Origin: Symsagittifera roscoffensis
Lineage: Eukaryota; Xenacoelomorpha; Acoela; Convolutidae
DNA length: 64,000 nt
Assembly: GCF_963678635.1 (NCBI RefSeq)
Contig: NC_087069.1
Span: 7,448,633-7,512,632 of the forward strand
Direction of reading: 5' to 3'
Below the pieces are notes generated by a model. It worked only from the letters and a program-made list of their open reading frames with translations. It had not been told where the DNA came from and did not search any database. Each line of letters starts with the position of its first letter. The stretch's first letter is position 1. The translations under genes and the position numbers were made by a program. Positions 48,701 to 61,400 of this stretch are shown here, one piece after another.

Positions 48701-51700
48701 CGCTCCTGTAGCTCAACCAAGGGTCGTGCAAGCTCATCTAAGGTGGTTCTTAGACCTATTTGTCACGAGGAAGCAAATGGGCCTTTCCCGGAAGCTCTAC
48801 GAGCAAGCTTTGTTAATTTTCAAGCCAACTGAAGCAGCTTCGTCAGTTTTGGACCTCATTTTTAGCTTGTTTACGTCTTGGGTCATAACTTTTGAACCAC
48901 TGATTGCACAGCTCCCATCTTTTTCATGCAGCTGACCATCAATCATATCTAACTTCGCTAAGAGAAAAAAAACTGTGCGAGCACTCCTTTAAGCTCAAAC
49001 AAGCGTTTTAGAGCCCTGAGACCCCCATTTTTCAGCTCAAAATAGGGGTCTTCCGCTTCGATCAGTCGCTCCTGCAGCTCAACCAAGGGTCGTCCAAGCT
49101 CATATAAGGTGGTTCTTAGACCTATTTGTCACGAGGAAGCAAATGGGCCTTTCCCGGAAGCTCTACGAGCAAGCTTTGTTAATTTTCAAGCCAACTGAAG
49201 CAACTTCGTCAGTTTTGGACCTCATTTTGAGCTTGTTTACGTCTTGGGTCATAACTTTTGAACCACTGATTGCACAGCTCCCATCTTTTTCATGCAGCTG
49301 ACCATCAATCATATCTAACTTCGCTAAGAGAAAAAAAACTGTGCGAGCACTCCTTTAAGCTCAAACAAGCGTTTCAGAGCCCTGAGACCCCCATTTTCAG
49401 CTCAAAATAGGGGTCTTCCGCTTCGATCAGTCGCTCCTGCAGCTCAACCAAGGGTCGTCCAAGCTCATCTAAGGTGGTTCTTAGACCTATTTGTCACGAG
49501 GAAGCGAATGGGCCTATCCCGGAAGCTCTACAAGCAAGCTTTGTTAATTTTCAAGCCAACTGAAGCAACTTCGTCAGTTTTGAACCTCTTTCTGAGCTTG
49601 TTTACGTCTTGGGTCATAACTTTTGAACCACTGGTTGCACAGCTCCCATCTTTTTCATGCAGCTGACCATCAACCATATCTAACTTCGCTAAGAGAAAAA
49701 CAACTGTGCGAGAACTCCTTCAAGCTCAAACAAGCGTTTTAGAGCCCTGATACCCCCATTTTTCACCTCAAAATAGGGGTCTTCCGCTTCGATCAGTCGC
49801 TCCTGTAGCTCAACCAAGGGTCGTGCAAGCTCATCTAAGGTGGTTCTTAGACCTATTTGTCACGAGGAAGCAAATGGGCCTTTCCCGGAAGCTCTACGAG
49901 CAAGCTTTGTTAATTTTCAAGCCAACTGAAGCAACTTCGTCAGTTTTGGACCTCTTTCTGAGCTTGTTTACGTCTTGGGTCATAACTTTTGAACCACTGG
50001 TTGCACAGCTCCCATCTTTTTCATGCAGCTGACCATCAACCATATCTAACTTCGCTAAGAGAAAAACAACTGTGCGAGAACTCCTTCAAGCTCAAACAAG
50101 CGTTTTAGAGCCCTGATACCCCCATTTTTCACCTCAAAATAGGGGTCTTCCGCTTCGATCAGTCGCTCCTGTAGCTCAACCAAGGGTCGTGCAAGCTCAT
50201 CTAAGGTGGTTCTTAGACCTATTTGTCACGAGGAAGCAAATGGGCCTTTCCCGGAAGCTCTACGAGCAAGCTTTGTCAATTTTCAAGCCAACTGAAGCAG
50301 CTTCGTCAGTTTTGGACCTCATTTTGAGCTTGTTTACGTCTTGGGTCATAACTTTTGAACCACTGATTGCACAGCTCCCATCTTTTTCATGCAGCTGACC
50401 ATCAATCATATCTAACTTCGCTAAGAGAAAAAAAACTGTGCGAGCACTCCTTTAAGCTCAAACAAGCGTTTTAGAGCCCTGAGACCCCCATTTTTCAGCT
50501 CAAAATAGGGGTCTTCCGCTTCGATCAGTCGCTCCTGCAGCTCAACCAAGGGTCGTCCAAGCTAATCTAAGGTGGTTCTTAGACCTATTTGTCACGAGGA
50601 AGCAAATGGGCCTTTCCCGGAAGCTCTACGAGCAAGCTTTGTTAATTTTCAAGCCAACTGAAGCAACTTCGTCAGTTTTGGACCTCATTTTGAGCTTGTT
50701 TACGTCTTGGGTCATAACTTTTGAACCACTGATTGCACAGCTCCCATCTTTTTCATGCAGCTGACCATCAATCATATCTAACTTCGCTAAGAGAAAAAAA
50801 ACTGTGCGAGCACTCCTTTAAGCTCAAACAAGCGTTTCAGAGCCCTGAGACCCCCATTTTTCAGCTCAAAATAGGGGTCTTCCGCTTCGATCAGTCGCTC
50901 CTGCAGCTCAACCAAGGGTCGTCCAAGCTCATCTAAGGTGGTTCTTAGACCTATTTGTCACGAGGAAGCAAATGGGCCTTTCCCGGAAGCTCTACGAGCA
51001 AGCTTTGTTAATTTTCAAGCCAACTGAAGCAACTTCGTCAGTTTTGGACCTCATTTTGAGCTTGTTTACGTCTTGGGTCATAACTTTTGAACCACTGATT
51101 GCACAGCTCCCATCCTTTTCATGCAGCTGACCATCAATCATATCTAACTTCGCTAAGAGAAAAAAAACTGTGCGAGCACTCCTTTAAGCTCAAACAAGCG
51201 TTTTAGAGCCCTGAGACCCCCATTTTTCAGCTCAAAATAGGGGTCTTCCGCTTCGATCAGTCGCTCCTGCAGCTCAACCAAGGGTCGTCCAAGCTCATCT
51301 AAGGTGGTTCTTAGACCTATTTGTCACGAGGAAGCAAATGGGCCTTTGCCGGAAGCTCTACGAGCAAGCTTTGTTAATTTTCAAGCCAACTGAAGCAACT
51401 TCGTCAGTTTTGGACCTCATTTTGAGCTTGTTTACGTCTTGGGTCATAACTTTTGAACCACTGACTGCACAGCTCCCATCTTTTTCATGCAGCTGACCAT
51501 CAATCCTATCTAACTTCGCTAAGAGAAAAAAAACTGTGCGAGCACTCCTTTAAGCTCAAACAAGCGTTTTAGAGCCCTGAGACCCCCATTTTTCAGCTCA
51601 AAATAGGGGTCTTCCGCTTCGATCAGTCGCTCCTGCAGCTCAACCAAGGGTCGTGCAAGCTCATCTAAGGTGGTTCTTAGATCTGTTTTTCACGAGGAAG

Positions 51701-51880
51701 CGAATAGGCCAATCCCGGAAGCTCTACGAGTAAGCTTTGTTAGTTTTCAAGCCAATTGAAGCAACTTCGTCAGTTTTGGACCTCATTTTGAGCTTGTTTA
51801 CGGCTCGGGTCATAACTTTTGAACCACCGCTTGCACAGCTCCCATTTTCTTCATGCAGCTGACCATCAACTATATCTAAA
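39754..51880. repeat. 366-369 bp satellite, about 33 monomers
   Basis: Head-to-tail monomers; the marker CATGCAGCTGACCAT recurs at 39755, 40121, 40488, 40855 and 41224, and so on. Each monomer has the blocks CGGAAGCTCTAC, GGTCTTCCGCTTCGATCAGTCGCTCCTG and AAGCTTTGTTAATTTTCAAG. Two broad variants alternate: GGCTCGGGTC/GCGCTTT in the left part and GTCTTGGGTC/GCGTTTTAGAG on the right. Several multi-monomer blocks are repeated (higher-order structure). Open frames of 60-100 codons on both strands recur with the monomer and are not genes. Confidence 0.95.
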
Positions 51881-52479
51881 ATCGGATTTCTCCAAAAGTA
51901 AGTGTTCACTCGATTGGAACAAAGCCAACCGCATTCGGACTTTGAGCTGTCTGCACCACCCTGTTATTAAGCATTTGGGCCTTCGCTTTCATCAGTCTTT
52001 CACTAACGAAGGCAAACTGAAGATCGAACACAGTTTAAACGCTCTCTCAATGAAATCATCACGAAGAAACTACACCGAAACTACATCTAAACAGCTCTTT
52101 GATCAACAGAATACCCAAAATTGAGCGACTTAATTTAAGTCTTTAAGTGTTATATCCAGTCCCTAAGGATCTGACAGATACACCAGTAAAAGAACTGGAC
52201 CAATCCGAAGACTGATCACTCCTATGATCGGATTTCTCCAAAAGTAAGTGTTCACTCGATTAGAACAAAGCCAACCGCAGTCGGACTTTGAGCTGTCTGG
52301 ACCACCCTGTTTTTAAGCATTTGGGCCTTCGCTTTCCTCAGTCTTTCTCTAACGACGGCAAACTGAAGATCGAACACTGTTTAAACGCTCTCTCAATGCA
52401 ATCATCACGAAGAAACTACACCGGTACTACATCTAAACAGCTCTTTGATCAACAGAAAAGCCAAGTTTGAGCGACTTGT
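51881..52479. repeat. Two-copy direct repeat, 346-bp offset
   Basis: The block starting ATCGGATTTCTCCAAAAGTAAG occurs at 51881 and 52227 and runs about 253 bp to GAGCGACTT in each, with about 92 bp of unrelated spacer (52135-52226). It begins abruptly inside the last satellite monomer. Not recognised as a known element. Confidence 0.8.
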
Positions 52480-52795
52480 TTTTGTCGTCAACAATGATGA
52501 GGCTTTTGGCTACCTTCTCTCTTTCTATCATTGCTTTTCTATCTGACATCGGCGTCAACAGTATGAATATACTTGATACTGCCAAGTTAAACCAGTAAAG
52601 GCAATTTTCAAGATGCAGATAGAGCAATTCAGTCTATGCTTTAGGTCATCAATTGTAGCTTCGCAGCCGCCTTTTCAGGCAGACGCTAAGAAACCAGGTA
52701 ATTGAACCCACTGTTCCTTTCGTTTTAAGTGTGATTACCCAAGCACTTATCTCGTTTAAAACCATCTGTTTAAAACCATTATCTGTTTTAAACCA
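52480..52795. other. Unique non-coding stretch between repeat arrays
   Basis: No gene or repeat recognised. The last 40 bp resemble the TTTAAACCATTTTTACAGC part of the next array. Confidence 0.5.
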
Positions 52796-55700
52796 TTTTA
52801 CAGCAATTCAACTACTGAACAAAAAGTTAGATTTTTTTGGTCCCGTTTTGCTCCCGTTTAACCGAAAGGGAACTAGATTTGGGTTTTAGCTGAAAAAAAG
52901 AATATTTCTGTAAATAACTGTTTTTACTATTGACTGAAAACAATATTTAATTCAAAACAAGTCAAATAAAATTCGGTTTTCGGAGTAATAGATTGGGGTG
53001 ACTCACCACACCGAATTCGGGATACTGTGTCACCCCAAAAAACGGGACCAAATCTAATTCCTCGAAGAATCACTGAGATTTTTGTGATACAAAAAGCTTG
53101 TTAATGTATTCAGATACCATAAACAACTATCCGAAATGGTTTGCAAAGCAACTCAAATGTTATTCAATAAGATATTATTTGGTCCCCTTTTTGGTCCCGC
53201 TTCCCGAAAATGGGACCAAAACTGAACCCTCACAATATTCCAAAAAGGTTCTTTTTTTTTTATTGAAATATATGTTTCTACTGTCTACAAGTCAAATCTA
53301 TTTGTTTTAAACCGTTTTTACAGCAGTTCAACCACTGAACAAAAAGTTCAAATATTTGGTCCCGTTTTGGTCCCGTTTCCCAAAAACGGGACCAAAAAAT
53401 GTGTAGTTTTCATGAAAATTGCAAGTTTTTCCTGGAAACTTGTTGAAAATGTACCCAATAACCCTAAATTGTCATCCAAAAACGGTTGCGCAGTTTTTCA
53501 GGGGTTTTTCAATTAGAGTTGGTTTGGTCCCGTTTTGGTCCCTTTTCCCGAAAACGAGACCAAAACAGAACCTCCGCAGAATCCAGAAATTGTTATTTTT
53601 TTCTTGAAAGATCCTTTTCTACTGTCTACAAGTCAATTGTAGCAGTTTAAAACCAGTTTTACAGCAATTCAACTACTGAACAAATAGTTAGATTTTTTGG
53701 TCCCGTTTTGATCCCGTTTAACCAAAAGGGAACTAGATTTGGGTTTTAGCTGAAAAAAAAAGAATATTTCTGTAATTAATTGTTTTTATTATTGACTGAA
53801 ACCACTATTTATTTCAAAACAAGTCAAATAAACATCGGTTTTCTGATTAATAGTTTGGGATGACTCACCATACCGAATTCGGGATACTGTGTCACCCCGC
53901 TAAACGGGACCAAACTAAGTCCTCGAAGAATCACTGAGAGTTTTGTGATACAAAAAGCTCGTTAATTTGTTCAGATACTAGAAACAACTATCCGAAATGG
54001 TTTGTAAAGCAACTCAAATGTTATTCAATAAGATATTATTTGGTCCCCTTTTTGGTCCCGCTTCCCGAAAATGGGACCAAAACTGAGCCCTCACAATATT
54101 CCAAAAAGGTTCTTTTTTTTTATTGAAATATATGTTTCTACTGTCTACAAGTCAAATCTATATGTTTTAAACCGTTTTTACAGCAGTTCAACCACTGAAC
54201 AAAAAGTTCAAATATTTGGTCCCGTTTTGGTCCCGTTTCCCAAAAACGGGACCAAAAAATGTGTAGTTTTCATGAAAATTGCAAGTTTTTCCTGGAAACT
54301 TGTTGAAAATGTACCCAATAACCCTAAATTGTCATCCAAAAACGGTTGCGCAGTTTTTCAGGGGTTTTTCAATTAGAGTTGGTTTGGTCCCGTTTTGGTC
54401 CCTTTTCCCGAAAACGAGACCAAAACAGAACCTCCGCAGAATCCAGAAATTGTTATTTTTTTCTTGAAAGATCCTTTTCTACTGTCTACAAGTCAATTGT
54501 AGCAGTTTAAAACCAGTTTTACAGCAATTCAACTACTGAACAAATAGTTAGATTTTTTGGTCCCGTTTTGATCCCGTTTAACCAAAAGGGAACTAGATTT
54601 GGGTTTTAGCTGAAAAAAAAAGAATATTTCTGTAATTAATTGTTTTTATTATTGACTGAAACCACTATTTATTTCAAAACAAGTCAAATAAACATCGGTT
54701 TTCTGATTAATAGTTTGGGATGACTCACCATACCGAATTCGGGATACTGTGTCACCCCGCTAAACGGGACCAAACTAAGTCCTCGAAGAATCACTGAGAG
54801 TTTTGTGATACAAAAAGCTCGTTAATTTGTTCAGATACTAGAAACAACTATCCGAAATGGTTTGTAAAGCAACTCAAATGTTATTCAATAAGATATTATT
54901 TGGTCCCCTTTTTGGTCCCGCTTCCCGAAAATGGGACCAAAACTGAGCCCTCACAATATTCCAAAAAGGTTCTTTTTTTTTATTGAAATATATGTTTCTA
55001 CTGTCTACAAGTCAAATCTATATGTTTTAAACCGTTTTTACAGCAGTTCAACCACTGAACAAAAAGTTCAGTTTTTTGGTCCCGTTTTGGCCTCATTTCT
55101 TAAAAACGTGACCAAAAAAAGTTTAGTTTTCATGAAAATTGCAAGTTCTTCCTGGAGAGTTGTTGAAAATGTACCCAATAACCCTAAATTGCCATCCGAA
55201 AACGGTTGCGATGTTTTTTAGGTGTTTTTCATTTAGAGTTGGTTTGGTCCCGTTTTTGTTCCCTTTTCCCAAAACGAGACCAAAACAGAACCTCCGCAGA
55301 ATCCAGAAATTGTTATTTTCTTCTTGAAAGCTCTCTTTCTACTGTCTACAAGTCAAATGTAGCTGTTTAAAACCATTTTTACAGCATTTCAACTACTGAA
55401 CAAAAAGTTAGGTTTTTTGGTCCCGTTTTGATCCGGTTTAACCAAAAGGGAACTAGATTTGGGTTTTAGCTGAAAAAAAAGAATATTTCTGTAATTAATT
55501 GTTTTTATTATTGACTGAAAACACTATTTATTTCAAAACAAGTCAAATAAACATCGGTTTTCAGATTAATAGTTTGGGATGACTCACCATACCGAATTCG
55601 GGATACTGTGTCACCCCGAAAAACGGGATCAATTCTAATTCCTCAAAGAATCACTGAGGGTTTGGTTTTGTGATACAAAAAGCTCGTTAATTTGTTCAGA

Positions 55701-58400
55701 TACCAGAAACAACTATCCGAAATGGTTTGCAAAGCAACTCAAGTGTTATTCAATAAGATATTAATTGGTCCCCTTTTTGGTCCCGCTTCCCGAAAATGGG
55801 ACCAAAGCTGAACCCTCACAATATCTCAAAAGGTTCTTTTTTTTATTGAAATATATTTTTCTAGTGTCTACAGGTCATATCTATCTGTTTTAAACCGTTT
55901 TTGCAGCAGTTCAACCACTGAACAAAAAGTTCAGTTTTTTGGTCCCGTTTTGGTCCCATTTCCCAAAAACGGGACCAAAAAATATTTAGTTTTCATGAAA
56001 ATTGCAAGTTTTCCCTGGAAAGTTGTTGAAAATGTACCCAATAACCCTAAATTCCCATCCGAAAACGGTTGCGTAGTTTCTCAGGTGTTTTTCATTTAGA
56101 GTTGGTTTGGTCCCGTTTTTGGTCCCTTTTCCCAAAAACGAGACCAAAACAGATTCTCCGCAGAATCCAGAAATTGTTTTTTTTTTCTTGAAAGATCTCT
56201 TTCTACTGTCTACAAGTCAAATGTAGCTGTTTAAAACCATTTTTACAGCATTTCAACTACTGAACAAAAAATTAGGTTTTTTGGTCCCGTTTTGATCCCG
56301 TTTAACCAAAAGGGAACTTGATTTGGGTTTTAGCTGAAAAAAAAAGAATATTTCTGTAATTAATTCTTTTTATTATTGACTGAAAACACCATTTAATTCG
56401 AAACAAGTCAAATAAACTTCGGTTTTCAGAGTAATAGTTTGGGATGACTCACCATACCGAATTCGGGATACTGTGTCACCCCGAAAAACGGGACCAAATC
56501 TAATTCCTCAAAGAATCACTGAGGGTTTGGTTTTGTGATACAAAAAGCTCGTTAATTTGTTCAGATACCAGAAACAACTATCCGAAATGGTCTGCAAAGC
56601 AACTCAAGTGTTATTCAATAAGATAAGAATTGGTCCCCTTTTTGGTCCCGCTTCCTGAAAACGGGACCAAAACTGAACCCTCACAATATTCAAAAAGGTT
56701 CTTTTTTTGATTGAAATATATTTTTCTAGTGTCTACAAGTCATATCTATCTGTTTTAAACCGTTTTTACAGCAGTTCAACCTCTGAACAAAAAGTTCAGT
56801 TTTTTGGTCCCGTTTTGGTCCCATTTCCAAAAAACGGGACCAAAAAATGTTTAGTTTTCATGAAAATTGCAAGTTTTCCCTGGAAAGTTGTTGAAAATGT
56901 ACCCAATAAACCTGAATTCCCATCCGAAAACGGTTGCGTAGTTTTTCAGGCGTTTTTCAATTGGAGTTGGTTTGGTCCCGTTTTTGGTCCCTTTTCCCGA
57001 AAACGAGACCAAAACAGAACCTCCGCAGAATCCAGAAATTGTTATTTTTTTCTTGAAAGATCTTTTTCTATTGTCTACAAGTCAAATGTAGCTGTTTAAA
57101 ACAATTTTTACAGCAATTCAATTACTGAACCAAAAGTTAGATTTTTTGGTCCCGTTTTGATCCCGTTTAACCAAAGTGAACTAGATTTGGTTTTTAGCTG
57201 AAAAAAAGGATATTTCTGTAATTAATTGTTTTTATTATTGACTGGAAACACTATTTAATTCAAAACAAGTCAAATAAAGTTCGGTTTTCAGAGTAATAGT
57301 TTGGGATGACTCACCATACCGAATTCGGGATACTGTGTCACCCCGAAAAACGGGACCAAATCTAATTCTTCGAAGAATCACTGAGAGTTTTGTGATACAA
57401 AAAGCTCGTTAACTTGTTCAGATACCAGAAACAACTGTCCGGAATGGTTTGCAAAGCAACTCAAGTGTTGTTCAATAAGATATTAATTGGTCCCTTTTTT
57501 GGTCCCGATTCCCGAAAACGGGACCAAAACTGAACCCTCACAATATCCCAAAAGCTTCTTTTTTTGATTGAAATACATTTTTCTAGTGTCTACGAGTCAT
57601 ATCTATCTGTTTTAATCAATTCTTACAGCAGTTCATCCACTGAACAAAAAGTTTAGTTTTTTGGTCCCGTTTTGATCCTATTTCCCAAAAACGGGACCAA
57701 AAAGTGTTTAGTTTTCTTGAAAATTGCAGGTTTTCCCTGGAAAGTTATTGAAAATGTACCCAATAACCCTAAATTCCCATCCGAAAACGGTTGCGTAGTT
57801 TTTCAGATGTTTTTCAATCAGAGTTGTTATGGTCCCGTTTTTGGTCCTTTTCCCGATTACGAGACCAGAACAGAACCTCCGCAGAATCCAGAAATTGTTA
57901 TTTTTTTGTTGAACGATTTTTTTCCAATGTCTACAAGTCAAATGTAGCTGTTTAAAACCATTTTTATAGCAATTCAACTACTGAACAAAAAATTAGATTT
58001 TTTGGTCCCGTTTTGATCCCGTTTAACCAAAAGGGAACTTGATTTGGGTTTTAGCTGAAAAAAAAAAGAATTTTTCTGTAATTAATTCTTTTTATTATTG
58101 ACTGAAAACACCATTTAATTCAAAACAAGTCAAATAAACGTCGGTTTTCAGAGTAATAGTTTGGGATGACTCACCATACCGAATTCGGGATACTGTGTCA
58201 CCCCGAAAAACGGGACCAAATCTAATTCCTCAAAGAATCACTGAGGGTTTGGTTTTGTGATACGAAAAGTAGTTAATTTGTTCAGATACCAGAAACAACT
58301 ATCCGAAATGGTTTGCAAAGCAACTCAAGTGTTATTCAATAAGATATTAACTGGTCCCCTTTTTGGTCCCACTTCCCGAAAACGGGACCAAAACTGAACC
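52796..58400. repeat. About 860-bp tandem repeat, 6.5 units
   Basis: The marker ACAGCA(A/T)TTCAACTACTGAAC recurs near 52801, 53662, 54521, 55381, 56245, 57108 and 57966. Two consecutive units (from 53419 and 54279) are almost identical over the full 860 bp, indicating recent duplication. Each unit holds several GGTCCC...GGGACC inverted repeats and a conserved GGGATACTGTGTCACCCC block. No gene. Confidence 0.93.
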
Positions 58401-61400
58401 CATCAAAAAATTTTTTGTGGAAAAGTGTTGAACATGTGCCCATATACCCTAAATCGCTATACGAAAACATTTGCTGAACAATTCAAGTTTTTTTCACTGT
58501 TTTTGTTCGGTCTCGTTTTTATTCTCTTTTCCCGATAACGGGACCAAAACTGAACCACCACAGAATCCCGAAATTGACCTTTTTTTGACTGAAAGAGGTT
58601 TTTCTAGTGTCTACAAGTCATATCTATCTGTTTTAAACAGCTTTTACAGCAATTCAACCACTAAACAAAAAGTTTTGTTTTTTTTGGTCCCGTTTTGGTC
58701 CCGTTTCCCAAAAACGGGATCAAACAAAATGTAGTTGCCATGAAAATTGCATTTTTTTTGTGGAAAACTGTTGAACATGTGCCCCTATACCCTAAATCGC
58801 TATACAAAAATTTTTGCTAAACATTTCTAGTTTTTTTCACTATGTTTTAGTTTGGTCCCGTTTTTGTTCTCTTTTCCCGAAAACGGGACTAAAACCGAAC
58901 CACCACAGAAACCCGAAATTGTTCTATTTTTGATTGAAAGAGGTTTTTCTAGTGTCTGCAAGTCATACCTATCTGTTTTAAACAGTTTTTACATCAATTC
59001 AACCATTAAACAAAAAGTTAGATTTTTTGGTCCCTATCTGGTCCCGTTTCCCAAAAACGGGACCAAAAAATGTCTAGTACACAAGAAAAATGCATTTTTT
59101 TTGTGGAAAATTGTTGAACATGTGCCCATATACCCTAAATCGCTATACGTGAACATTCGCTAAACAATTCTAGTTTTTTTCACTATGTTTTAGTTTGGTC
59201 CCGTTTTTGTTCTCTTTTCCTGAAAACGGGACCAAAACTGAACCACCACAGAATCCCGAAACTGTTCTTTTTTTGATTTAAAGAGGTTTTTCTAGTGTCT
59301 GCAAGTCATACCTATCTGTTTTAAACAGTTTTTACATCAATTCAACCACTAAACAAAAAGTTAGAATTTTTGGTCACTATCTGGTCCCGTTTCCCGAAAA
59401 CGGGACCAAAAAATGTCTAGTACCCATGACAATTGCATTTTTTTTGTGGAAAATTGTTGAACATGTGCCCACATACCCATAACCGCTATACGAAAACTTT
59501 TGCTAAACAATTCAAGTTTTTTTCACTAAGTTTTAGTTTGGTCCCGTTTTTGTTCTCTTTTCCCGAAAACGGGACCAAAACTGAACCACCACAGAATCCC
59601 GAAATTGTTCTTTTTTTGATTGAAAGAGGTTTTTCTAGTGTCTGCAAGTCATACCTATCTGTTTTAAACAGTTTTTACATCAATTCAACCACTAAACAAA
59701 AAGTTAGATTTTTTGGTCCGTATCTGGTCCCGTTTCCCGAAAACGGGACCAAAAAATGTCTAGTACGCATGAAAATTGCATTTTTTTGTGGAAAATTGTT
59801 GAACATGTGCACATATACCCTAAATCACCATACGAAAACATTTGCTTAACAATTCAAGTTTTTTTCACTATGTTTTAGTTTGGTCCCGTTTTTGTTCTCT
59901 TTTCCCGAAAACGGGACCAAAACTGAACCACCACAGAATCACGAAATTGATCTTTTTTTGGTTGAAAGAGGTTTTTCTAGTGTCTACAAGTCATACCTAT
60001 CTGTTTTAAACAGTTTTTACATCAATTCAACCATTAAACAAAAAGTTAGATTTTTTGGTCCTGTTCTGGTTCCGTTTCCCGAAAACGGGACCAAAAAATG
60101 TCTAGTACCCATGACAATTGCATTTTTTTGTGGAAAATTGTTGAACATGTGCCCACATACCCATAACCGCTATACGAAAACTTTTGCTAAGCAATTCAAG
60201 TTTTTTTCACTAAGTTTTAATTTGGTCCCGTTTTTATTTTCTTTTCCCGAAAACGGGACCAAAACTGAACCACCACAGAATCCCGAAATTGTTCTTCTTT
60301 TGATTGAAAGAGGTTTTTCTAGTGTCTGCAAGTCATACCTATCTGTTTTAAACAGTTTTTACATCAATTCAACCATCAAACAAAAAGTTAGAATTTTTGG
60401 TCCCGTTCTGGTCCCGTTTCCCTAAAACGGGACCAAAAAATGTCTAGTACCCCTGAAAATTGCATTTTTTTTGTGGAAAACTGTTGAACATGTGCCCACA
60501 TACACATAACCGCTATACGAAAACATTTGCTAAACAATTCAAGTTTTTTTCACTAAGTTTTAGTTTGGTCCCGTTTTTATTTTCTTTTCCCGAAAACGGG
60601 ACCAAAACTGAACCACCACAGAATCCCGAAATTGTTATTTTTTTGATTGAAAGAGGTTTTTCTAGTGTCTGCAAGTCATACTTATCTGTTTTAAACAGTT
60701 TTTACATCAATTCAACCATTAAACAAAAAGTTAGATTTTTTGGTCCTGTTCTGGTCCCGTTTCCCGAAAACGGGACCAAAAAATGTCTAGTACCCATGAC
60801 AATTGCTTTTTTTTGTGCAAAATTGTTGAACATGTGCCCACATACCCATAACCGCTATACGAAAACTTTTGCTAAACAATTCAAGTTTTTTTCACTAAGT
60901 TTTAGTTTGGTCCCGTTTTTATTTTCTTTTCCCGAAAACGGGACCAAAACTGAACCACCACAGAATCCCGAAATTGTTCTTTTTTTGATTGAAAGAGGTT
61001 TTTCTAGTAGCTGCAAGTCATACCTATCTGTTTTAAACAGTTTTCACATCAATTCAACCATCAAACAAAAAGTTAGAATTTTTGGTCCCGTTCTGGTCCC
61101 GTTTCCCTAAAACGGGACCAAAAATGTCTAGTACCCATGAAAATTGCATTTTTTTTGTGGAAAACTGTTGAACATGTGCCCACATACCCATAACCGCTAT
61201 ACGAAAACATTTGCTAAACAATTCAAGTTTTTTTCACTATGTTTTACTTTGGTCCCGTTTTGATTTTCTTTTCCCGAAAACGGGACCAAAACTGAACCAC
61301 CACAGAATCCCGAAATTGTTCTTTTTTCGATTGAAAGAGGTTTTTCTAGTGTCTGCAAGTCATACCTATCTGTTTTAAACCGTTTTTACATCAATTCAAC

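Noticed and set aside
39754-51880. CRISPR array
   Set aside because: Monomers are 366 bp and similar over their full length; there are no unique spacers and the sequence is eukaryotic.
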